DNA of 52,455 nucleotides from Lachnospiraceae bacterium (GTDB lineage: Bacteria > Bacillota > Clostridia > Lachnospirales > Lachnospiraceae): assembly GCA_017558145.1 (NCBI GenBank), contig JAFYWF010000017.1, positions 1-52,455 of the forward strand, given 5' to 3'. Shown here piece by piece: positions 15,975-26,479 of this stretch (positions are counted from its first letter, which is position 1; each line of letters starts with the position of its first letter). A program made the position numbers and the translations under genes. Below the pieces are notes generated by a model. That model saw only the letters and a list, made by a program, of their open reading frames with translations. It was not told the DNA's origin and did no database searches.

Positions 15975-18900
15975 ATGAAAAGATATTCCAGATTTCTTAG
16001 TTTCATAATGGTGTGTATTCTTCTTCTTACAAATATCAATCTAAATGTGTATGCCTTAGAAGTAGATGATTTTACGGAAGAGGTGCAGGAATATTCTGAG
16101 GAAACGCAACAGGGAGAAGGCATGGAAGAAGAAACTCTTTCTGAAAACGACATACCTTTACTTCCGGTATCCGGCAATGATCTTTTGAATGTTGTTACCA
16201 CTGGTTTAGAGGATAATGGGGAAATGCCACCTTCCATCACAGAAAGAAACGACATTCTTGCGTTTGAAGTTACAGAGGTAGATTTTGACGAGATAGAAGA
16301 ACTGTCATACGAAGCAGATGAGTTGATTGATATTTCTGAAAACACTTCTGTCTACTCGGAAAACCATGGGGAATATTGGGATCAATATACCGGTTATTAT
16401 ATCTACAATCAGTTGTCCGAACCGGAGCAGAAGCTGTGGCGTGGTATGGAAATCTTATATAGTTCCTATTTAGAGGATGATAGAGATATTTTAGATGGTT
16501 TTACAGAATATATCACCGTACGAACGACAGAAATTTCTATGTATGATCTTATTGGATTAGCAGTAATGTTTAAATATACCCACCCACAATATTATTTTTT
16601 GTCTAGTGGATTTAAATATGCCACCAATGGCATAAGTGTGGGAATTGCCTTCGGTGTGTATGATAACTTTTTGGATGGTTCTGTCAGAAAAAGAGAAACC
16701 TTGGAAATTGCCAAGGTGCTGGAAGAATGTGTAGAAATGATTCAGGGAAAAAGTACGGAAGAAGAAAAAGTACGTGCCATTCATGACTGGATTTGTAATA
16801 AAGTAGATTATAATGACTATGCTTATGATTTGGGGATTAGTCCGGTAGAACAGACCGAGTATACCCAGACAGCTTATAGTGTATTTCGTATGAATAGAAC
16901 CGTATGTGCCGGCTATGCTTTGGCCTTCATGTGGTTATGTAATGCGACGGGAGTGGATGCTTTTGCAGTAACCAGTCCGGGGCATGCCTATAACAAGGTA
17001 AAAGTAGATGACAGTTGGTACAATATGGACTTGACCTGGAATGATGGTTACGGAAAGGGAAATTTTTATTATTGGTACTACTTAAGAAGTGAGTATCCTT
17101 ACTTTAATGATGAATCCCATAATGAAGAAAGTTATTGGTTAGAGTATTTACCGGAATGTAACTTAGATAGTGGTGCCACCTGGTATAAGCCTGGGACTTT
17201 GCCTGTAATTACGGAAACTACTGCGGTACCTGAGATTCATGTAACAACCACATCTACCGGACATACGGTGAGTATGACTTCGGAAACTCCGGGAGCAAAA
17301 ATATATTACACATTGGATGGAAGATCACCGTCAGAATCTTCCACAAGAAGCTTTCGTTATCGAGGGCCTTTTACCATAAATGATACAGTTACGATTCGTG
17401 CCATGGCAGTTTGTGATGGGAAATGGGATAGTAACGATGTAAGCAAAGAAATAGAAGTGGTAGATTATGATGAAGGAATGGGGAATTATGGTAATCTTAC
17501 CTGGCATTTGGATTCTACCGGATGTTTGCATATTGAAGGAAGTGGAACAATGCCGGATGCCAAAGGAAGTTCCGGTATTCCTTGGTATACATACAAAGAT
17601 AAAATTAAGAAAATCGTACTGGCAGATACCATTACTTCTATCGGAGCCTATGCATTTGTGGGGCTGGAAAGGGTGACAGACATTACGATACCTAAGTCTG
17701 TCACGTCCATTGGAAATAATGCTTTTGAACTCAGTGGACTAACAAAAATTGTAATACCTGACACGATTGCGAGTATTGGGGCTTATGCTTTTTATAATTG
17801 CTATGATCTAAGAGAAGTGGTGATAGAAGGTAACGTAGAAAACTTTGGGCAATATATTTTTTATAATTGTATCGCACTGATTAACGTAACCTTGTCAGAT
17901 GATTTAGAAACTTTAGGAGAAGGCATGTTTGAGTATTGTTCTTCCCTAAAAGAAATTGTATTACCACAGAATTTGAATTCCATAGGAAAATATGCCTTTG
18001 AATATTGTGAGGATTTAAGGGAAGTAGTATTGCCGGAAGGATTGAAGATTATTTGGGATTATGCTTTTGGGGCGTGCAGTAATCTAAAAGAACTATACAT
18101 ACCGGCATCTGTAACTTCTATAGGAAACTATATCTTTTACACCGATGTAACGATTATTGGTCATAAAGGCAGCATGGCACAATCATATGCCAGAAGTTAT
18201 CATTTAACCTTTATTGATGCAGAATCCGTAAGTGTTCTGGTGAACTTTGTAACGAATACGGCAGAAACAATAGAACCCAGACTGACGGTTAGAAATCGAA
18301 AGATTTTACCACCGAAAATGCCTGCAAAAACAGGTTATGAATTTGCAGGGTGGTATACCTCTGCTTCGGAACAAGAAGAAATAAATAAATGGAATTTTAA
18401 TCAGCATAAAGTAAAACAGGCCATGACATTGTATGCCAAATGGATGCCTAAAACCTATCAATTACGTTATGACTTGAATTATGAAAATGCTCCTGTGCTT
18501 GATACAAAAAAAGTGACCTATGATGCACCATACGGAGAGTTACCACAAAATCCATCCCGTAAGGGGTATCATTTTGCGGGCTGGTACAGTGCTGCCGATG
18601 GGGGTACGGCTATTAAGGAATCCACTGTTTATCGGATAGATGGAGATAGCAGTATTTATGCCAAATGGGAGCCTTGCACATATATTATTTCTTTGGATGC
18701 CAATGGAGGAGAATTGGAGATAGAGGAAATTGCAGTTCGATACAAGGAAACGTATGTTAATTTACCGACTCCAAAATCAGCAGGAAAAACCTTTATTGGT
18801 TGGTATACGGAACCGGTAGGAGGACAACGGATAACCACTGATACCATAGTTGAAGTTACACAAGATCAAATGTTGTATGCTCGTTGGGAGAAGAATACAA

Positions 18901-21002
18901 AGGCGGCAACACCCATATCATCGGCAGAAACCGGTAGTGTGTTATTAAACAATACTAAGGTGACCTTGGAAACGGATACTTATGATGCTGATATTTACTA
19001 TACGCTGAACCCTGCCGATGGAGAGGGTATCAATGAAAGTAATAGAATTTTGTATCGTAATCCTATTGTTATTTCAGAAAATTGCACACTTTATGCTTAT
19101 GCAGTTCATGAGGATTATTTAGACAGTGAGGTGGCTTGTTATACCTATACTGTAATAGATGCTTCTGAGGATCAGGGCGATATTTCTGCCGAAGACTGGT
19201 TGGAATTACAACAAAAATTAGAAATCACTTCTTTGGATCAGGTACCAAATAATTATTGGATTGCAGGAGTAAAAAATAAGGAATATACGGGAAAAGCAAT
19301 TACTCAAGAGTCTTTAAGAGTGTATTATTATAAAACACTCTTAACACAAAACGTAGATTATAAAGTAAAATATTCAGGAAACGTAAATGCCGGAGAAGCT
19401 AAGATAACCATTACCGGAAAAGGTGAGTATTCAGGTAAATATATAGAATACTTTGAGATTTTACCATTAGATTTGGAAAAGGCTGTTTTAGAAAAGCAAG
19501 TAGTAGATATGGCTTATACAGGGAAAGTAGAAAGGGCTACTAATAAGATAAGCTATGTTTTAAATGGGAAAGAAATTTCTTTGCGAAAGGGAAGAGATTT
19601 TGAATACCGTTATCCAAAAACGGATAAGAATTCTAAGGACTATGATGCGCAAGCCTTCCAAGAGGTGGGGACCTATACTGTATATATGGATGGAAAAGGA
19701 AATTATACAGGAAGTATTTCTTTTATCCAAACTATTACAAAGAAAATTCCGGTCAAAAAATTAATCTTAACCCGTCTGCCTTCTATGGAATACACGGGAG
19801 AAGCTTTGACACCGGCGATAGAGCTGAAAGATGGAAGTAAAGTGTTAGGGGTAGGAACAGATTACGATTTGGTTTATCAAAACAATAAAGAAATTGGTAC
19901 AGCTTCCATTATTATTACCGGAAAAGGAGAATATACAGGCAGTAGAACTACCACCTTCAAAATTACAGGAAGGAATCTAAAAGATGCAACCATTAGTGGT
20001 ATGGAAACGAAAGTGTATCAGGGTGTCCCTGTAATTCAGAAAGGATATCAGTTACAGTATGAGCAACCGGATGGAAACATAATATCTTTGGTGGAGGGTG
20101 AGGATTACGTAGTTAGTTATCGTAACAATACCAAAGCAGGCACTGCAACCATGAGTTTTATAGGAATTCACCATTATAGCGGAACGATTAACAAATATTT
20201 TACGATTCGTGCCTGTGATTTAAACGATGCTATCGTACAGGTAGAAGCCATCGGAGATCAGATATACCGTAGAGACGGAGTTATGCCTAAGCCGGTAGTT
20301 ATCTTAAAGGTGGATGGTAGAAACAAAAATAGTAATTCTGGAAGCAGCGTTAGTGGGGAAAGCCGGGGAACGGAAGAAATTACGTTGGTGGAAGGCGTAG
20401 ATTACACACTGAGCTATCGAAATTACCGAAATGTAGGAATGGCAAATTCCCTAGTGGCACCTACCATTATCATAACCGGAAAAGGTGGATTTGTGGGAAA
20501 TCGCACTGTGAAGTACAACATTAAAGCGGCGCAGTTAGCCTCCTGTAAGGTGACGGCAAAAGACGTAGACTATCAGAAGGAAGCCAATAGTTACAAGACA
20601 TCTGTGGTCGTAATGGATTCATGGGGAAATACCTTGGTGGCCGGCAAGGATTATCATAAAGAGATATCCTATACTTATGTTAATGACACAAACATTCATC
20701 AGATGATAGATGGAAAAATGAAAGTTGTGGTTCGTGATGCAGGGGAAGAAGTAAACAACAAAGATATTCTTCCGGCAGGAACCAAAATCTTAGCTCTTGT
20801 CACCGGGAAAGGAAATTATGTCGGACAAAAGGGAGCTATGTATCGTGTGGTAAATCGGGGAATGCAGGTAGTGAAGCCAAGTTACATAGATGACGGTGTT
20901 GGAGGAAAATATCGCAGTTATGGAAGGCAGGGAGATGCAGCTGTGATGCAAGAGAAGCAGAGTAGTAATCCATACATTTATCGTGAAGTATTGGTGAAGT
21001 AA
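15975..21002 (+). CDS. Secreted multidomain transglutaminase-like / BspA-repeat surface protein (copy 1)
   Basis: This 1675-residue exported protein has a signal peptide at residues 1-27 ending NVYA. An acidic linker follows with SEN/SGN motifs, then a transglutaminase-like domain (about 230-400) with a complete triad Cys311 (TVCAGYA), His337 (GHAYNKV) and Asp352 (NMDLTW). Next come a chitobiase-C-like domain (about 415-495), about eight BspA-type leucine-rich repeats (about 545-740), three InlB-type repeats (about 755-975, each with GYxFAGWY-like cores), a second chitobiase-C-like domain, and about six YTG-type Ig-like repeats up to the end. ATG 15975 follows GAGAGGA. There is no LPXTG motif. 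Likely roles are binding to or modifying surface or host polymers. The next gene, 32 bases away, is a full-length paralogue. Confidence 0.88.
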   Translation: MKRYSRFLSFIMVCILLLTNINLNVYALEVDDFTEEVQEYSEETQQGEGMEEETLSENDIPLLPVSGNDLLNVVTTGLEDNGEMPPSITERNDILAFEVTEVDFDEIEELSYEADELIDISENTSVYSENHGEYWDQYTGYYIYNQLSEPEQKLWRGMEILYSSYLEDDRDILDGFTEYITVRTTEISMYDLIGLAVMFKYTHPQYYFLSSGFKYATNGISVGIAFGVYDNFLDGSVRKRETLEIAKVLEECVEMIQGKSTEEEKVRAIHDWICNKVDYNDYAYDLGISPVEQTEYTQTAYSVFRMNRTVCAGYALAFMWLCNATGVDAFAVTSPGHAYNKVKVDDSWYNMDLTWNDGYGKGNFYYWYYLRSEYPYFNDESHNEESYWLEYLPECNLDSGATWYKPGTLPVITETTAVPEIHVTTTSTGHTVSMTSETPGAKIYYTLDGRSPSESSTRSFRYRGPFTINDTVTIRAMAVCDGKWDSNDVSKEIEVVDYDEGMGNYGNLTWHLDSTGCLHIEGSGTMPDAKGSSGIPWYTYKDKIKKIVLADTITSIGAYAFVGLERVTDITIPKSVTSIGNNAFELSGLTKIVIPDTIASIGAYAFYNCYDLREVVIEGNVENFGQYIFYNCIALINVTLSDDLETLGEGMFEYCSSLKEIVLPQNLNSIGKYAFEYCEDLREVVLPEGLKIIWDYAFGACSNLKELYIPASVTSIGNYIFYTDVTIIGHKGSMAQSYARSYHLTFIDAESVSVLVNFVTNTAETIEPRLTVRNRKILPPKMPAKTGYEFAGWYTSASEQEEINKWNFNQHKVKQAMTLYAKWMPKTYQLRYDLNYENAPVLDTKKVTYDAPYGELPQNPSRKGYHFAGWYSAADGGTAIKESTVYRIDGDSSIYAKWEPCTYIISLDANGGELEIEEIAVRYKETYVNLPTPKSAGKTFIGWYTEPVGGQRITTDTIVEVTQDQMLYARWEKNTKAATPISSAETGSVLLNNTKVTLETDTYDADIYYTLNPADGEGINESNRILYRNPIVISENCTLYAYAVHEDYLDSEVACYTYTVIDASEDQGDISAEDWLELQQKLEITSLDQVPNNYWIAGVKNKEYTGKAITQESLRVYYYKTLLTQNVDYKVKYSGNVNAGEAKITITGKGEYSGKYIEYFEILPLDLEKAVLEKQVVDMAYTGKVERATNKISYVLNGKEISLRKGRDFEYRYPKTDKNSKDYDAQAFQEVGTYTVYMDGKGNYTGSISFIQTITKKIPVKKLILTRLPSMEYTGEALTPAIELKDGSKVLGVGTDYDLVYQNNKEIGTASIIITGKGEYTGSRTTTFKITGRNLKDATISGMETKVYQGVPVIQKGYQLQYEQPDGNIISLVEGEDYVVSYRNNTKAGTATMSFIGIHHYSGTINKYFTIRACDLNDAIVQVEAIGDQIYRRDGVMPKPVVILKVDGRNKNSNSGSSVSGESRGTEEITLVEGVDYTLSYRNYRNVGMANSLVAPTIIITGKGGFVGNRTVKYNIKAAQLASCKVTAKDVDYQKEANSYKTSVVVMDSWGNTLVAGKDYHKEISYTYVNDTNIHQMIDGKMKVVVRDAGEEVNNKDILPAGTKILALVTGKGNYVGQKGAMYRVVNRGMQVVKPSYIDDGVGGKYRSYGRQGDAAVMQEKQSSNPYIYREVLVK

Positions 21003-21034
21003 AACAATCCCTAATTTCAAGGAGGACGCCTAGT

Positions 21035-24000
21035 GTGAAAAAAAGGAGCAGAATTCTTAGTTTTATATTGGCTTGTATTCTTCTTTTAACAAGCATTGAA
21101 ATAAATGTATATGCAGTGGAAGGGGACGCTTCGATTTCCGAAAATGGACTTATGGAGGAAACCACCGTTTCCGGAAATGAAGAGGAACCAACATCAGATT
21201 CTGTGGATGTTCCACCTACTCTTTCGGAGAATGATATGGAACCTGTAGAAGTCTCAGGAAACAATCTTACAACGATACAGCAGTCTGTAGAACAATTACC
21301 AATTCCTAATTATGATGATCTGTTGGAAATGCAGGCGGTAGCCATAGAACTATCGCAAGCAAAGGGAGAAATCTATCAAGCTCAGGAACTGATTGAGATG
21401 GCAGAAACTATGCCGGCAATGTTTTCCGTATCTTATGGAAAACAATGGGATAGTGCGTCTAATTACTACATCTACAATCAGTTGGATGAGACGGGAAAAT
21501 CTTTGTGGGCAGCGATGGAGATTCTATATTCTTCGTACTTAGAAGATACCATCGATTTTCAAGATGGACTTACGGATTATGTGGAAGTAGAGAATGTGAC
21601 CGGATTATCTGTGGCACAATTCGGTGAACTTATAGGAATGTTTAAATATGCTCATCCGCAGTATTATTATCTGTTCAATGGATTTCAGTATTATTATGAC
21701 AGTTATAATAATAGTTATTTTGGAGTGGCTTTTATGACCTATCCTGAGATGCAGGATGGCCAGGCAAGAAGGGATGCTTCGGAACGAATTGAAGACTTGA
21801 TCTTGGAATGGAAAGAGATTGTGGATGCTTGCAGCAGCGAAGAAGAAAAGGTACGAACCATTCATAATTTGATTTGTAATAAGGTAAACTACAATCATGA
21901 CGCAGTAAATGCAGGAATTGGAAAGGTAGAAGCTACCCAATATACGCAAAGTGCATACAGTGTTTTTTGCATGGATAAAACAGTGTGTGCAGGTTATACC
22001 CAAGCTTTTAGCTGGATGTGTAATGTGGCAGGAATCAGTGCTTTTGGAGTCACCAGTCATGATCATGCGTGGAACAAAGTGAAGGTAGAAGATAATTGGT
22101 ACAATCTGGATTGTACCTGGGATGATGGAAAAGGATATTACCAGTATAGTAATTATTTGAAAAATGATAATTATTTTGATACAGCATCCTCCCATATAGA
22201 GGAGAGTTTTTGGAATGGGTATTTACCAAACTGTACTTTGGATAGTGGTGCAGAAGGTCAGAATTACGGTGAATTACCACAGAGTTCAAAGTCGGTAGCA
22301 ACTCCGAAGGTTACCATAACAAAGCATGAAAAAGAATATGAAATCAGTATTTCAACAGAGACACCGGGAGCTAAAATTTTTTATACAGTAGACGGAAAAG
22401 AACCTTCGGATGGTGAATCAAAGAGTGAAATTTATCAAGCACCTTTTAGAATCAATGAAACTACGACTGTAAAAGCGGTAGCTGTATGCAATGAATATTG
22501 GGATAGTGAAATTGCAGAAGCAGAAATAGAACATATTTATTATAGTATTGCTTCCAGTACTTTTGGAAATCATATGACTTGGGAAGTAGACTCTCAGGGT
22601 GTTTTGACCATTACAGGAAGTGGCGCTATGCCGGATTTTGTGAATTCGACGGCCATTCCTTGGAATGCTTATATGGAGCAAATTAGAGAAGTTGTGTTGT
22701 CAGAAAGCATAACCACAATCGGAAATAGAGCGTTTTATGGAGCTGTTAATTTACAATGGGTGGAGATACCGGAAGGAGTGACCAAAATTGGAAACCTGGC
22801 ATTTCAATATAGTGGAATCAACTATGTGGAATTGCCTGTGAGTTTAACCACCATTGGGCAGTACGCGTTTTCCGAAAGTGCACTGCAGGAGATTACGATT
22901 CCTGCAAGTGTGACAGAAGTCGGACAATATGCTTTTTATAATTGTATTGAATTAGAAAGTGTCTTTATTGAAAATAATATCGACACCATGGGGGCGTATA
23001 TTTTTTTCAACTGTACAAAGCTGACAAATGTGGTTTTGCCGGACAATTTGGAGAAAATTGCAGCAGGAATGTTTTTCTATTGTACTGCTTTAAAAGAAAT
23101 TATACTGCCGCAAAATCTTAAAACGATCAAAGAATATGCGTTTGAATATTGTTATGGGTTACAGGAAATTACCATTCCGGATAGTGTAACAAAGATATCA
23201 ATTCAGGCATTCTATAAATGTAAAAAGCTCAAAAGGGTGAAACTGGGAAATGGGATAAAAGAAATTCCTAAGTCCATGTTTTATTATTGTGAAGTTTTGG
23301 AAAGTGTAACTATTTCGGAAAGTGTAACAGCCATTGGAGAATTGGCGTTTAAGGGATGTTGGGAATTATATCGAATTGAAATTCCGGCCACTGTGAACAG
23401 CTTTGGTGGAAGTGTATTTGAATTACATACAGCCCTGATAGGGTATGAAGGAAGTGCAGCTCAAAACTATGCAAATAGTAATGGAAATGAGTTTATCAAT
23501 ATAGAAACCTTAGGAAATAAGGTGGAATTTGTTACCGGAACCGGAGAAAAAATTGCAAATCAGTACTGCAAAGAAGGGGAAAAGGTAAAAGAGCCCACAT
23601 CCCTTACAAGAAAAGGATATGTGTTTGGAGGATGGTATACATCAGCTATGCAGCAGGATGAAACCACCAAATGGGATTTTTCTTCCATAGTAACCAAACC
23701 AATGACCTTATATGCAAAATGGATTGCCAATTCCTATACCTTATCTTTTGATGCTAATTACCAGGGTGCAGAGGGGATAGAATCGCAAATAGTGAGCTAT
23801 GAGGGAAATTATGGATCATTTCCTCAAATACCAGAACGAATAGGCTATACTTTTCAAGGATGGTATACCAAAGCGGTTGGTGGAGTACGAGTGGAGGAAA
23901 AAGATAGCTATCGAGTTTTAGGGGACAGTACTCTTTATGCACATTGGAAAGCAAATGTTTATAAAATTACCTTCCATACAGACCAAACGGGATTAGACAT

Positions 24001-26302
24001 TGCAGAAAAAGAAATTACCTATGGAGAGCCTTTTGGAACCTTACCAACACTTGATTTACCCGGGAAAATTTTCTTGGGATGGTATACTTCCCAGGAAGGG
24101 GGAAGTCTTGTGGCGGAAGATGGAATCTATGATGTTGCAGGTGATACCATTTTGTATGCACATTGGAAGTTTAAATATACTACTGAGGCACCTATGGTAG
24201 ATATTAAAAGTGACAGTACGGTAGTAAAAGGAACGAAGGTATCTTTTGTGACGAATACATATGGAGCGAAGATTTTTTATACGACACAAGAGAGGATAGG
24301 AACTGCTATAACAGAAAAGAATGGAATTTGTTATCAGGAAGCAATAGAGTTGACGGAGGACGTTACATTTTATGCCATTGCTGTAAAAGAAGGATATAAT
24401 AACAGCGAGGTCGTTACTTTTTCTTATCATGTAGTGGATGAAACGCAGTATCAGGGTGAAATTTTGGATCAGGACTGGCAAGAATTGCAAGATACATTAC
24501 AGATATCTACGCTGGATCAGGTGCCAAAGGATTTTTGGATAGCGGGAATGAAGGAACAACTCTATACAGGCAGTGCTGTTACCCAGGAAAATATTAGAGT
24601 TTATTTTTATAAAACTCTTTTGACTTTAAATAAGGATTATCGAATCAAATATTCCAATAATGTAAATGCCGGTACAGCTAATATTACCATTCATGGTCGT
24701 GGCGCATGTTCGGGAAAATACACGGATACCTTTGAAATTATACCTTTGAATTTGCAGAATGCTATGTTGGAGTATGACAATATAGAGTTGGCATATAATG
24801 AGAAAGTACAAAAAGCTACAGTGAAGGTAATGTACGATTTCAATGGAAAACGACTTACCTTAAAATCCGGAAGAGATTATGCTTATGTATATGCAGGAAC
24901 GAATCCGGAAGAGAAAGATTATGATGAAAATGCATTTCGTGCAGAGGGAGTCTATGAAGTAATAATTCAAGGAAAAGGAAACTATACGGGAAGTACTTCT
25001 TTTACTCAAGCGATTGTAAAGAAAACCATGGTGAAAAAATTGTCTCTGGCAAGAATTCCGGCTATGGAATACACCGGTGAAGAGTTAAAACCGCCGATAG
25101 AATTGAAGGACGGTAGTAAAATTTTGAAAGAAGGAGTGGACTACCAATTAATCTATAAAAATAATCTGGAAATTGGAACGGCTACGGTAACGATTCAAGG
25201 ATTAGGAGAGTATGGTGGAAGTCGTACTACAACTTTTAAAATTAACGGTCGTAATTTGAAAAAAGCAACCTTAAGTGGAATAGAAACGAAAGTATATCAG
25301 GCAGAAGCGGTGACTCAAAGTGGTTATTGTCTCACTTATGAAGAAGAGGATGGTACTTTGGTAGCCTTAAGGGAAAATGTAGATTATACTGTAAGCTATC
25401 GAAATCATACCAAAGCCGGAACGGCTACCATCAGTTTTACAGGAATTCATCATTATACGGGAACTATCCACAAATATTTTACCATTCGTGCCTGCGATTT
25501 GAGTTCCGACAATATTCAGATTGAGCCAATTGCGGACCAGATATATCTTAAAAACGGGGTGACACCGAAACCGGTAGTTTTCTGGTTGGTGAAAGAAGAT
25601 AATCAGAGTGGCGAACGACGGATTCTCTTGCAAGAAGGCGTTGATTATACCATAAGCTATCGTAATCATCGTATGGTGGGAACTGCAGATTCTTTGATGG
25701 CTCCTACGATGATATTGACAGGAAAAGGTGGATTTGTAGGAAATCGTACGATTACATATACCATCCAGGGAGCAGAGTTATCATCGGTAGGCATGACAGC
25801 TGAAAATGTGGAATTTAAGAATCAACCCAATGGTCATAAAACGGTTGTGAAATTATGGGATTTGGAAGGAAATACGTTGGTAGCCGGAAAGGATTATCAT
25901 AGAAATCTTACGTATACCTATGGGAAAGATACAGTGGTAACACAAAATAGAAAAGGAAATGTAGTTACTGTGATTCGGAGAGAAAAAGAGATTGTTGACA
26001 AAGAGGATATCATACCGGTAGGAACCGAATTGCTGGTGACGGCTACAGCCATTGGTGGAAATTATGTAGGAGAAAAATCTGTGGTATACCGAGTAGTAGA
26101 TAAGGAGACACAGAGAATAAAAAATGGTTCTGTGGATATAGGCAGCACTGAGAGAACAAAGAAGTGGTATCGAAGTACAAATTTGATCAGTGAAGCAAAA
26201 AGAATGGCTAAGTATGGAACGGATAATGTAAATACAGACAGGAATGCAGGTGCTGTTGGGGAGCATAAATTAGTTACTTATCGTGAAGTTTATGCAAAAT
26301 AG
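21035..26302 (+). CDS. Secreted multidomain transglutaminase-like / BspA-repeat surface protein (copy 2)
   Basis: This 1755-residue paralogue of the preceding protein starts at GTG 21035, with GGAGG 9 bases upstream. The signal peptide ends INVYA at residue 27. The linker again carries SEN and SGN motifs. The transglutaminase-like triad is Cys318, His344 (SHDHAWNKV) and Asp359 (NLDCTWDD). The same order follows: chitobiase-C-like domain, about eleven BspA leucine-rich repeats (three more than copy 1), three InlB-type repeats, a second chitobiase-C-like domain and about six YTG-type Ig-like repeats. It ends YREVYAK, close to the YREVLVK end of copy 1. The two genes are 32 bases apart, in one operon, and clearly arose by an old tandem duplication. 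Cross-linking of surface proteins or degradation of host protein are possible functions. Confidence 0.88.
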   Translation: MKKRSRILSFILACILLLTSIEINVYAVEGDASISENGLMEETTVSGNEEEPTSDSVDVPPTLSENDMEPVEVSGNNLTTIQQSVEQLPIPNYDDLLEMQAVAIELSQAKGEIYQAQELIEMAETMPAMFSVSYGKQWDSASNYYIYNQLDETGKSLWAAMEILYSSYLEDTIDFQDGLTDYVEVENVTGLSVAQFGELIGMFKYAHPQYYYLFNGFQYYYDSYNNSYFGVAFMTYPEMQDGQARRDASERIEDLILEWKEIVDACSSEEEKVRTIHNLICNKVNYNHDAVNAGIGKVEATQYTQSAYSVFCMDKTVCAGYTQAFSWMCNVAGISAFGVTSHDHAWNKVKVEDNWYNLDCTWDDGKGYYQYSNYLKNDNYFDTASSHIEESFWNGYLPNCTLDSGAEGQNYGELPQSSKSVATPKVTITKHEKEYEISISTETPGAKIFYTVDGKEPSDGESKSEIYQAPFRINETTTVKAVAVCNEYWDSEIAEAEIEHIYYSIASSTFGNHMTWEVDSQGVLTITGSGAMPDFVNSTAIPWNAYMEQIREVVLSESITTIGNRAFYGAVNLQWVEIPEGVTKIGNLAFQYSGINYVELPVSLTTIGQYAFSESALQEITIPASVTEVGQYAFYNCIELESVFIENNIDTMGAYIFFNCTKLTNVVLPDNLEKIAAGMFFYCTALKEIILPQNLKTIKEYAFEYCYGLQEITIPDSVTKISIQAFYKCKKLKRVKLGNGIKEIPKSMFYYCEVLESVTISESVTAIGELAFKGCWELYRIEIPATVNSFGGSVFELHTALIGYEGSAAQNYANSNGNEFINIETLGNKVEFVTGTGEKIANQYCKEGEKVKEPTSLTRKGYVFGGWYTSAMQQDETTKWDFSSIVTKPMTLYAKWIANSYTLSFDANYQGAEGIESQIVSYEGNYGSFPQIPERIGYTFQGWYTKAVGGVRVEEKDSYRVLGDSTLYAHWKANVYKITFHTDQTGLDIAEKEITYGEPFGTLPTLDLPGKIFLGWYTSQEGGSLVAEDGIYDVAGDTILYAHWKFKYTTEAPMVDIKSDSTVVKGTKVSFVTNTYGAKIFYTTQERIGTAITEKNGICYQEAIELTEDVTFYAIAVKEGYNNSEVVTFSYHVVDETQYQGEILDQDWQELQDTLQISTLDQVPKDFWIAGMKEQLYTGSAVTQENIRVYFYKTLLTLNKDYRIKYSNNVNAGTANITIHGRGACSGKYTDTFEIIPLNLQNAMLEYDNIELAYNEKVQKATVKVMYDFNGKRLTLKSGRDYAYVYAGTNPEEKDYDENAFRAEGVYEVIIQGKGNYTGSTSFTQAIVKKTMVKKLSLARIPAMEYTGEELKPPIELKDGSKILKEGVDYQLIYKNNLEIGTATVTIQGLGEYGGSRTTTFKINGRNLKKATLSGIETKVYQAEAVTQSGYCLTYEEEDGTLVALRENVDYTVSYRNHTKAGTATISFTGIHHYTGTIHKYFTIRACDLSSDNIQIEPIADQIYLKNGVTPKPVVFWLVKEDNQSGERRILLQEGVDYTISYRNHRMVGTADSLMAPTMILTGKGGFVGNRTITYTIQGAELSSVGMTAENVEFKNQPNGHKTVVKLWDLEGNTLVAGKDYHRNLTYTYGKDTVVTQNRKGNVVTVIRREKEIVDKEDIIPVGTELLVTATAIGGNYVGEKSVVYRVVDKETQRIKNGSVDIGSTERTKKWYRSTNLISEAKRMAKYGTDNVNTDRNAGAVGEHKLVTYREVYAK

Positions 26303-26326
26303 AAGTGATGAAAGAAACGGGAAGGT

Positions 26327-26360
26327 TAAAGCCGGAAATGCGTAGGTATTTCCGGCTTTA
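26327..26360. terminator. Perfect 13-bp stem-loop after the paralogue pair
   Basis: TAAAGCCGGAAAT (26327-26339) pairs perfectly with ATTTCCGGCTTTA (26348-26360) across an 8-base loop. T-rich sequence follows, but only after about 13 bases (ATTTTGTATTTTTTTTG), so it is a strong hairpin and probable terminator rather than a textbook one. Confidence 0.65.
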
Positions 26361-26421
26361 GCTATGCGTATAATTTTGTATTTTTTTTGTATTTTTTACG
26401 GTATGAAATAAAAAAGTAAGA

Positions 26422-26427
26422 TATAAT
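26422..26427 (+). promoter_or_regulatory. Candidate -10 box for the giant secreted protein gene
   Basis: A perfect TATAAT lies 52 bases before the start codon, downstream of a T- and A-rich tract (26373-26420). No good -35 hexamer is found at 16-18 bases; TTACGG at 26396-26401 is 20 bases away. The promoter call rests on the -10 box and position only. Confidence 0.4.
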
Positions 26428-26479
26428 GGAAATAATGTTTTTTAATATTCGGGAAAAATGAGAAGTATTAGGAGGAAAG

